Shown here piece after piece: positions 1-6,206 of a DNA stretch of 32,940 nucleotides. The DNA comes from Bacteroidales bacterium. GTDB taxonomy: Bacteria; Bacteroidota; Bacteroidia; Bacteroidales; WCHB1-69. The position numbers were made by a program, and so were the translations under genes. The stretch spans positions 1-32,940 of the forward strand of contig JAFTCA010000029.1 of NCBI GenBank assembly GCA_017454945.1. Direction: 5' to 3'. How positions within the stretch are numbered: position 1 is the first letter of the stretch; the number at the start of each line of letters is the position of its first letter. The notes under the pieces are model-generated. The model did no database searches. It was not told the DNA's origin and worked only from the letters and a program-made list of their open reading frames with translations.

Positions 1-54
1 AATTTTGAATTTTGAATTTTGAATTTGTTCTCTGTTCTCTGTTCTTTGTTCTTT
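1..54. repeat. Heptamer tandem repeat array at the 3' side of trkH
   Basis: About three GAATTTT-type units (1-26) run into four GTTCTYT units (27-54), all with 7-nt spacing. The array begins 15 bases past the trkH stop. Read in the direction of trkH transcription, it gives A-rich RNA made of AAAGAAC/AGAGAAC followed by AAAATTC units. The window starts inside it, so its full length is unknown. Confidence 0.9.
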
Positions 55-69
55 TATTTTCAGTTTATT

Positions 70-1878
70 TTATCCAATCATAAAATAGGTATCCGGATAC
101 TGGTGTTGCGACTCTTTCGTCCGTTTGCTCAGGGCGTAGGCGATGGTCAGTGTGCCCAATTTGCCGATATACATGTTGAAGATGAGAATAATCTTAGAGC
201 CGACGCAGAAACCGGCACATGCTCCCGTTGAGAGGCCCGAGGTGCTGAAGGCAGCTACAGTCTCGAAAATCAGCGTGGCAAGGTTGATGTTGGGTTCCAG
301 AATAGCCAAGCCTAACATGGAGAAGAATATCAGCAGCAGCGACATGATGACAATAGAGTAGGCTTTGTCAACCAACTCGAAAGGAATGGTCTGCCGCCTG
401 AATTCGATGTTCTTCTTGCCTTGAATGGTGGCCAACACCGACTTGAAGATGACAAAGGTAGTGGTGACTTTTATGCCACCGCCCGTGGAACCTGGTGAGC
501 CGCCAATGAACATAACCAGTATCAGCAATAGCAGACCTGGCACAGAAATCATGCTGACATCAATGACGTTGAATCCTGCCGTTCTGCCCGTAACAAATTG
601 GAATACAGATGCAAATGCTTTGTCGAAGAGGGTCCCTTCATTGGCAAGTGAATGGTTATACTCAACGGCAAAGAACAACAGTGAGCCAACCACTACGATG
701 ACAGCCGTTGTGTAAAGAATGATTTTGGTGCCAGTATGCAGTTGTTTCCATTTGAATTTCTTTCTCTCACGAATGCTTTGCGGATTAAAGAAATCACGCA
801 AAGTGAGGAAGCCGATGCTGCCTAACAGCGTCAGTAACATGATGATGGTCTGCGGGAAATAGTTGTGCTTGATGGCGGCATCCATCAGGTTGGCATCCCA
901 CAACGAGAATCCTGCATTGTTAAAGGCCGTGATAGTGTGGAAGATAGCGTAGAAGAAGGTCTCTCCTTCGTTGTCGAATAATCCCGTCGTCTTCCAATAG
1001 GTGTACAGCAAGGCCAATCCAACGGCTTCAATAATCATTGTGGCAATGAAAATCTCTCGCAACAGCCTGAAAGCGTCAGAGTATTTGTTCACCGACAGCA
1101 AGTCCTTGACCAGGTGCTGGTAACGCAATCCCGTGTATGAGCGCGACAGGAAAGCGGTGAAGAATGTGGCAAATGATAAGATACTCAAACCACCGATTTG
1201 AATCAGCAGCATGATCACCACCTGTCCCTTGAAGGTGAAGGCCGAGCCTGTTGGCAAGACGGTCAGACCGGTAACGCACGAGGCGCTGGTGGCCGTGAAC
1301 AGGGCGTCGATGAACGAGATGCCGTTGACAGTCATTCGTGGCAGCATGAGCAGCAGCGTGCCAAAGGCTATCAGAATGAGGAACGACATGATCATCAGCA
1401 CAGGAGGCGACAGGTTGAGACGGGTGAGAAACGTGCTCGCCTTGGAAATCTCTATCAGCACAATGCCCAAAAAGTAAATCTGGACAAAGAGCATAAAGAA
1501 GTTCTCAAAGTCAGTGTAATCTATCAGTTTGATGTCAATATGCAGCACAGGGATTACTATCCAACTGATAATTAGAAAGATAATCACCAAACACTCGAAC
1601 CATGAATTTCGTAGGTAAGCCCTCTTATGTATAGAATAGAGAAAGAGGATGAAGTATTTGGCAATGTAAAATGAGAGGCTGAAATAGACAATGTGCTTAA
1701 TCAGCTGTTTGATTTCTGGCGAGATGTAAAAGCCGTGATAGCAGGTGATAGCTGCAATCGTTATCACCGACACAATAACGCTCATGATGCGCAAAATCTT
1801 CTGAACCTTATCCTGGTTCTTGACAATGTGCAGGTTGAACTTCTGGTCGAATTGGCGTAACGATCTGAGTGTCATCAC
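70..1878 (-). CDS. trkH: TrkH/KtrB-family potassium uptake channel subunit
   Basis: Inner-membrane K+ translocating subunit that works with a cytoplasmic RCK partner, here TrkA. All four selectivity-filter loops of the superfamily are visible: TSASCVTGL (about residues 197-205), FNNAGFS, GRTAGFN and STSGLSTG, each with its key glycine. The conserved GGSPGSTGGGIK segment is also present. The protein has 602 residues. Filter 1 lies about 90 residues later than in the classical form because of an N-terminal block (about 30-145) with roughly four extra hydrophobic segments; TrkH proteins of this longer type are common in Bacteroidota. The start is the first of two adjacent ATGs, 3 nt after the trkA stop, so translation is probably coupled. 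Last gene of the rnfB-rnfC-trkA-trkH run. Confidence 0.95.
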   Translation of the reverse strand: MMTLRSLRQFDQKFNLHIVKNQDKVQKILRIMSVIVSVITIAAITCYHGFYISPEIKQLIKHIVYFSLSFYIAKYFILFLYSIHKRAYLRNSWFECLVIIFLIISWIVIPVLHIDIKLIDYTDFENFFMLFVQIYFLGIVLIEISKASTFLTRLNLSPPVLMIMSFLILIAFGTLLLMLPRMTVNGISFIDALFTATSASCVTGLTVLPTGSAFTFKGQVVIMLLIQIGGLSILSFATFFTAFLSRSYTGLRYQHLVKDLLSVNKYSDAFRLLREIFIATMIIEAVGLALLYTYWKTTGLFDNEGETFFYAIFHTITAFNNAGFSLWDANLMDAAIKHNYFPQTIIMLLTLLGSIGFLTLRDFFNPQSIRERKKFKWKQLHTGTKIILYTTAVIVVVGSLLFFAVEYNHSLANEGTLFDKAFASVFQFVTGRTAGFNVIDVSMISVPGLLLLILVMFIGGSPGSTGGGIKVTTTFVIFKSVLATIQGKKNIEFRRQTIPFELVDKAYSIVIMSLLLIFFSMLGLAILEPNINLATLIFETVAAFSTSGLSTGACAGFCVGSKIILIFNMYIGKLGTLTIAYALSKRTKESQHQYPDTYFMIG

Positions 1879-1881
1879 AAC

Positions 1882-2577
1882 TTATTGGTTTATCTTGATG
1901 AAGTTCTCAATGTCTTGGTTTTGACCAAAGATGACAAAGCAGTCGTTCTCTTGAATGATGGTGGTGTTGTCAGGCACACCGATGATATGCTGGCTTTTCT
2001 TTTTCTCGTTAGTCGAGAACTCTTCAAAGTCGCGCTTGATGGTAATCAAACTCAGTTTGTGGTTATCGCGGAAGTTGATGTCACCCAAGGTCATGCCAAT
2101 CAGTCGTTGCGGAGTGAGGATTTCTGCAATTCTATGGTCGTCAGGGAGTTGTAAGTATGAAAGGATGTTGGGGTTGAGCAGTCGCTCGGCCACCACTTTT
2201 CCGATTTCATCTTCGGGGGAGAGGAATTCGGTGATGCCCATCTTCTCTAAGATCAGTCGCTGGTTGTTGCCCATGGTACGGCAGATGATGCGCTTGACGT
2301 TCAAGTCGAGCAGGTTGGCGGCGCAGAGAAGGCGCTTTTCAAAATCGTTGCCGATGGCTACAATGACAACGTCAAAGTCTTGGATATTCTCTCCAATAAG
2401 GGCTTTCTTGTTCGATGCGTCAATGCAGACCGAGAAAGCCACGTCTTCGTTCAATTCTTGAATAACTTGCATGTCGGAGTCGATAACTAAGACTTCGGCA
2501 CCTTGTTCTGATAAAGCGACCGCAATGGATGAACCGAAATGTCCGGCACCAATGACGGCAAATCTTTCGTTTGACAT
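1882..2577 (-). CDS. trkA: TrkA/KtrA-like potassium uptake regulatory subunit (single RCK domain)
   Basis: Cytoplasmic nucleotide-binding regulator of TrkH. A Rossmann fold opens at once with VIGAGHFGSSIAVAL and the strand-2 acid VIDSD. A C-terminal RCK_C/TrkA_C half follows (around ILTPQRLIGMTLGDINF). At 231 residues it is one RCK unit, as in KtrA and the Bacteroidota TrkA, not the duplicated E. coli form. The frame stays open upstream to 2823, but those 82 codons overlap the rnfC 3' end and give a Pro/Arg-rich sequence unlike any TrkA. The ATG at 2575-2577 starts exactly at the Rossmann strand and is chosen. It lies 32 nt after rnfC and 3 nt before trkH. Confidence 0.95.
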   Translation of the reverse strand: MSNERFAVIGAGHFGSSIAVALSEQGAEVLVIDSDMQVIQELNEDVAFSVCIDASNKKALIGENIQDFDVVIVAIGNDFEKRLLCAANLLDLNVKRIICRTMGNNQRLILEKMGITEFLSPEDEIGKVVAERLLNPNILSYLQLPDDHRIAEILTPQRLIGMTLGDINFRDNHKLSLITIKRDFEEFSTNEKKKSQHIIGVPDNTTIIQENDCFVIFGQNQDIENFIKINQ

Positions 2578-2609
2578 AAGTGGTTGTTTTTTAAGTCGGC
2601 GAATATACT

Positions 2610-3941
2610 TTATTTCTTGCGGTTGCGAATCATCTCGCCCGTTTTCATCTTGCCCACTCTGATGAGGTCCAACAGCGGTCGGTGAGAGGGGCAGGAGTAC
2701 TGGCAGCAGCCGCATTCGATGCAGTTCATAATGTGGTTGGCCTCGCACTCCTCGTAACGACGCTGGTCGGCGAGCACATGCAGCAAGATGGGCTCCAGGC
2801 CCATGACGCAGGCGGCGACACACTTGCCACAGCGCAGGCAGGGCGACGCTTTCTCGCGGCGACTCTCCTTTTCGTCCATGAACAAAATGCTCGACATGCC
2901 CTTGGCGAAATAGGCGTTGGTATTGGAAATGGCCTTGCCCATCATGGGGCCGCCACTGATAATCTTACCTGTATTTTCGGGAATGCCTACGGTGTTCAGC
3001 ACTTCCATGAGTGGGGTGCCGATGCGAATCTTGAAATTGCGCTTCTCAGGCAGACTCTTTCCTGTAATGGTGGTGTAGGTGTCGATGATGGGCTTGTTCT
3101 TCTGAACAGCCTCATACACAGCGTGAGCCGTCATGATGTTATTGACAATGCAACCTGCTTCGATGGGCAGCTTGCCGTTGGGCACTTCTCTGCCTGTTAA
3201 AGCTTTAATCAGTTGCTTTTCAGCACCTTGTGGATATTTTGTTTTAAGTTTGCAGACCTTGATGTTGTCGTATGGCTCGCAAACTTCGTACAGTCGTGCG
3301 ATGGCGTCGGGTTTGTTCTCTTCGATGCCAATTAAGGCCACAGGCGCGCCCGAGGCGATGAGCAGGGCTCGTACACCCACGATACATTCCTCGGCCTTCT
3401 CCATCATGATTTTGTGGTCGCTGGTGATGTAAGGCTCACACTCGGCAGCGTTGATAATCAGATAGTCGGCCTTCTTTTCCGGCGGCAGCATGTATTTGAT
3501 GTGCGTCGGGAAGCAGGCACCACCCAAACCGACAATGCCACACTCTTTCATGCGGGCTATAATCTCTTCTTTGCCAAGGGTAATCTCCTTGTTGAGGGTG
3601 TCGGAAGTGTCGATGCCTTCAGCAAATTCGTCGCCTTCCACATCGATGGTGACGGCCATTTTCTTGTAGCCGGTAATGTCGGCGGTCTCTTCCACTTTGG
3701 CCACAGTTCCCGATACGGGCGAGTGCACATTGGCGCATACGAACGCCTCGGCCTTGCCAATCAGTTGGCCCACCTTCACTTGGTCGCCCTTGGCTACTAC
3801 GGGCACAGCAGGTGCACCCAGGTGCTGAGACATGAATACCACCGCTTGTTTGGGCAATGGAAACACTTCGATGCCTTTGGAGTTGGCGAATTTGTTTTCT
3901 TCAGGATGAATTCCCCCTTTGTGGAATGTATATCTTTTCAT
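2610..3941 (-). CDS. rnfC: RnfC: NADH- and flavin-binding subunit of the Rnf ferredoxin:NAD+ complex
   Basis: Peripheral subunit of the ion-pumping Rnf complex, which couples electron flow between reduced ferredoxin and NAD+ to Na+ or H+ export. It begins with the typical RnfC N-terminus (FHKGGIHPEENK), followed by a biotinyl-like/barrel region (HSPVSGTV), the Gly-rich nucleotide site GIVGLGGACFPTHIKY, an SLBB-like region, and two [4Fe-4S] motifs, CLRCGKCVAAC (about 368-378) and CIECGCCQYSC (about 407-417). At 443 residues it is full length. It sits 24 nt after rnfB. The expected next genes rnfD, G, E and A are absent; trkA follows instead. Confidence 0.95.
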   Translation of the reverse strand: MKRYTFHKGGIHPEENKFANSKGIEVFPLPKQAVVFMSQHLGAPAVPVVAKGDQVKVGQLIGKAEAFVCANVHSPVSGTVAKVEETADITGYKKMAVTIDVEGDEFAEGIDTSDTLNKEITLGKEEIIARMKECGIVGLGGACFPTHIKYMLPPEKKADYLIINAAECEPYITSDHKIMMEKAEECIVGVRALLIASGAPVALIGIEENKPDAIARLYEVCEPYDNIKVCKLKTKYPQGAEKQLIKALTGREVPNGKLPIEAGCIVNNIMTAHAVYEAVQKNKPIIDTYTTITGKSLPEKRNFKIRIGTPLMEVLNTVGIPENTGKIISGGPMMGKAISNTNAYFAKGMSSILFMDEKESRREKASPCLRCGKCVAACVMGLEPILLHVLADQRRYEECEANHIMNCIECGCCQYSCPSHRPLLDLIRVGKMKTGEMIRNRKK

Positions 3942-3965
3942 AATAGATTGTTTTCTAGGTTGTTG

Positions 3966-4847
3966 TTAAAGTTGTGCGGGCTCCTTTACGACTTCCGTCT
4001 GCTCAACGGGTTCAGCGACCTTGCGAGGTGGGAAGTTGTGCGTATGGATGGCGCCGGTTGGGCACTCGGCTTCGCATTTGCGGCAGAGTTTGCATACGTT
4101 GAAGTCGATGTAGGCGAGGTTGTTCTCCACGGTGATGGCTCCGAACGGACAAACCTTGGCACACTTGCCGCAGCCGATGCAGGCTGCCGAGCAGTTCTTG
4201 CGCGCTACGCCGCCCTTCTCCTTGTTGTTGCAGGCCACGAATACGCGACGCCCTTTGAGTCCCTTGTTGCGGATCTCGATGACGTGGCGCACGCAGTTCT
4301 TGGCGCACACTCCGCAGCCGACGCACAGCTCTTCGTCCACAACGGGCAACTTGGTCTCGGGATCCATCGTGATGGCACCGAACTTGCACGATTTCACACA
4401 GTCGCCGCAGCCCAAACAGCCAAACGGGCAAGCGCCTTCGCCGGCAAACAGATTGTTGGCGAAAGTGCAGGTCAGCGCCGAGTCGTAGAAGGTCTTCGCT
4501 GGTGAGTTGCATTGCGTGCCGTTGCAGCGGATAACTGCAATCTTGGGTTCCTTGGCAACCGCTTCGATGCCTAAGATAGAGGATATCTTGGCGTTGGCTT
4601 CTGCACCCGCTCCAGGACAGCCAATGCCGTCCAGATTGCCTTGCTTGACAATGGCTTCAGCCAAAGCACGACAGCCGGCAAAACCGCAGCCGCCGCAGTT
4701 GGCACCCGGCAGTTGGGCAACAACCTCGTCAATGCGCGGGTCCTCTTCCACATGAAATGCCTTCGATACAAAGAATAAAATGATGGCGGCAACTGCGCCG
4801 AGAATGCCTAAAATGATGGCAGCGTCAAGAATAATATTACCTGTCAC
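3966..4847 (-). CDS. rnfB: RnfB: multi-cluster ferredoxin subunit of the Rnf complex
   Basis: Electron-entry subunit of Rnf. One N-terminal membrane anchor (about 5-28) is followed by the Fe-S domain CGGCGFAGC with Cys77 (C51, C54, C59, C77). Further cysteine groups follow: CPFGCLGCGDCVKSC (140-154), CVGCGVCAKNC (175-185), CIGCGKCAKVC (223-233) and CKLCRKCEAEC (252-262). The tail is acidic and proline-containing. At 293 residues it matches long Bacteroidota forms. The start codon is GTG (4845-4847), supported by an unusually strong Shine-Dalgarno AAGGAGGA at 4851-4858 and by the membrane anchor starting right after it. First gene of the operon. Confidence 0.95.
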   Translation of the reverse strand: MTGNIILDAAIILGILGAVAAIILFFVSKAFHVEEDPRIDEVVAQLPGANCGGCGFAGCRALAEAIVKQGNLDGIGCPGAGAEANAKISSILGIEAVAKEPKIAVIRCNGTQCNSPAKTFYDSALTCTFANNLFAGEGACPFGCLGCGDCVKSCKFGAITMDPETKLPVVDEELCVGCGVCAKNCVRHVIEIRNKGLKGRRVFVACNNKEKGGVARKNCSAACIGCGKCAKVCPFGAITVENNLAYIDFNVCKLCRKCEAECPTGAIHTHNFPPRKVAEPVEQTEVVKEPAQL

Positions 4848-4850
4848 GGT

Positions 4851-4858
4851 TCCTCCTT
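4851..4858 (-). promoter_or_regulatory. Strong Shine-Dalgarno site deciding the GTG start of rnfB
   Basis: Minus-strand AAGGAGGA lies 3 nt before the GTG start of rnfB. Other genes here show no comparable site, as expected for Bacteroidota, so this one may compensate for the GTG start. Confidence 0.7.
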
Positions 4859-4874
4859 TTTATTTTTTGAAACG

Positions 4875-4882
4875 CAAATTTA
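4875..4882 (-). promoter_or_regulatory. Candidate -7 promoter element for rnfBC-trkAH
   Basis: TAAATTTG on the minus strand fits the Bacteroidota -7 consensus TAnnTTTG and lies 27 bases upstream of the rnfB start. No clear -33 TTTG was found at the usual distance. Confidence 0.5.
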
Positions 4883-4956
4883 TAAATTTTCCTTTTTCGG
4901 TAGTTATTTCGACGCATTTTTTCTGCAATTTTTATGGGGAGTTATATAGCTGTTGG

Positions 4957-5274
4957 CACTAAAACCCCTTCCGCGGCGAACTGTTTAGTGTTCCATAGGA
5001 CATTCATAGCGCGCCGCGGTAGAGTTTGTAGATTTTTTCCGCTACCCCAGATTCCGCTACGCTCATCTGGGGTTATTAAGAGATGGCCTCTTCGAGGCCG
5101 TTGACACGGACATAATCAAAACGATTTGGACAAAAATCTGTCCCGAAGGGACAAAATCTCAATAACCCCAGATAAGCGACTGAAAGGAGCGCAATCTGGG
5201 GCTGTGATGACTCTGCGCATACTATCGCGGCGCGGAAAACATGTGCTATGAAACAACACTCGTTATCGCCGCGA
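4957..5274. repeat. Mosaic of inverted repeats in the rnfB / 5399 divergent spacer
   Basis: This gene-free spacer (4848-5398) carries seven inverted repeats: CACTAAA/TTTAGTG (4957-4963, 4984-4990); CCGCGGCG/CGCCGCGG (4971-4978, 5012-5019); ACCCCAGAT/ATCTGGGGT (5044-5052, 5065-5073); GGCCTC-TTC-GAGGCC (5085-5099); TGTCCC-GAA-GGGACA (5139-5153); a second CCCCAGAT/ATCTGGGG (5166-5173, 5194-5201); and TCGCGGCG/CGCCGCGA (5225-5232, 5267-5274). The two CCCCAGAT hairpins bracket the two short-loop hairpins. It resembles REP/BIME-type intergenic repeats. No protein-coding gene is credible here. Confidence 0.75.
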
Positions 5275-5339
5275 AAGTGACTCTCGTGCAACAATGCCTG
5301 CAAATTGTGCCATTAGTCATTTAGTTGTCAATAATTTTC

Positions 5340-5359
5340 AACAATTATCCATAGTTGTT
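5340..5359 (+). promoter_or_regulatory. Imperfect palindrome, possible operator
   Basis: AACAATTAT-CC-ATAGTTGTT pairs at all nine positions with one T/G wobble. It ends 10 bases before the -7 element of the 5399 gene, in the usual activator or repressor region. Only inferred to be a protein-binding site. Confidence 0.3.
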
Positions 5360-5369
5360 AAAATAATGT

Positions 5370-5377
5370 TATCTTTG
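5370..5377 (+). promoter_or_regulatory. Candidate -7 promoter element for the 5399-8264 gene pair
   Basis: TATCTTTG matches TAnnTTTG and lies 21 bases before the ATG at 5399, implying a leader of only about 15 nt. Confidence 0.6.
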
Positions 5378-5398
5378 CGAAAAATTTAGAATTTTATT

Positions 5399-6196
5399 AT
5401 GAAATGCAAATGGATGGCTCTAGTGGCCTTGGCGTTGCCATTATCCTTGTGGGGACAGGATTCGCACGGTTTTAGGAAAATATTTGATAATGAGATGTCT
5501 GACGAGTATGGCCGGTCGCTCTATCCGCACAATATGGCAGTGTTGGCGTTTCGTGAAGGCGGTGCTGTGTCACTCGGCTTTGAAAATGGCTATCTGCAGA
5601 AGGAACTGATGGATAAATCGGCCCTTTTTTACTTTTGCCATAAATGCAATCTGATGTCGGCACAGCTATCGCATAGCGGTTTTTCGAAAATGGGCGAACT
5701 GACAGCATCGTGCGGCTACGGTCGTCGCTTCGGCTCGCGTTTCGTGGCCGCCATGCGCCTGTTTTACATCTATTCCTACGCCCGCCACTATGAGCCCATC
5801 CATTCGTTTACGGTGGATATGTCGTTGGCTGTCAGCATTACCGACAAACTGCTGCTGGCGGTCAGCGCCTACAATCCCATTAGGATGAAATACGGCATAA
5901 CAGGCAGCGAATACATTCCCGCGGAAGTCCACCTTGATGCAGCTTACGCATTATCTAACAGGGTGTTGCTTTCGCTAACAATGCAGAAGTGTTTTCCTGG
6001 TCCCTTCCGAGTGACGGCTTCGTGTGGTGTGACGCTCTCAAAGGTCATTGCCTTGTCGTTTTCGTGCTGTTTGCCGCAGCCGTCGGTCAGCTTGTCGTGT
6101 TTCCTACACTGGCGCCGCTTTTCGCTGGAGATGGCCTCTGCCTACCATTTTCCGTTGGGTTTGTCGCCGCAATGTCGTTTGTCGTACGGGTTTTAA
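5399..6196 (+). CDS. Secreted protein of unknown function, probable outer-membrane beta-strand protein
   Basis: Not recognised by family. The N-terminus is a clear signal peptide (MKCKWMALVALALPLSLWGQ) with probable cleavage near WGQ/D. The remaining approximately 245 residues alternate short amphipathic strands with turns (for example AVSLGFENGYLQ, FTVDMSLAVSITDKLLLAVSAY, YALSNRVLLSLTMQK), as in small outer-membrane barrels such as the PorP/SprF-like group, but no diagnostic motif is visible. Five cysteines are scattered in the last third. It is the first gene of a two-gene unit; its stop is 10 nt before the start of the helix-hairpin-helix protein. A partner role with that protein is an inference from position only. 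Confidence 0.75.
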   Translation: MKCKWMALVALALPLSLWGQDSHGFRKIFDNEMSDEYGRSLYPHNMAVLAFREGGAVSLGFENGYLQKELMDKSALFYFCHKCNLMSAQLSHSGFSKMGELTASCGYGRRFGSRFVAAMRLFYIYSYARHYEPIHSFTVDMSLAVSITDKLLLAVSAYNPIRMKYGITGSEYIPAEVHLDAAYALSNRVLLSLTMQKCFPGPFRVTASCGVTLSKVIALSFSCCLPQPSVSLSCFLHWRRFSLEMASAYHFPLGLSPQCRLSYGF

Positions 6197-6206
6197 ATGG
6201 TTGAAG

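Noticed and set aside
2578..2823. 82-residue N-terminal extension of TrkA
   Set aside because: Overlaps the rnfC 3' end in another frame and is unlike any TrkA; an internal ATG starts exactly at the Rossmann strand.
3414..4505. 363-codon open frame antisense to rnfC/rnfB
   Set aside because: Complement of well-conserved Fe-S proteins; composition follows codon bias of the opposite strand and no start signals or family motifs are visible.
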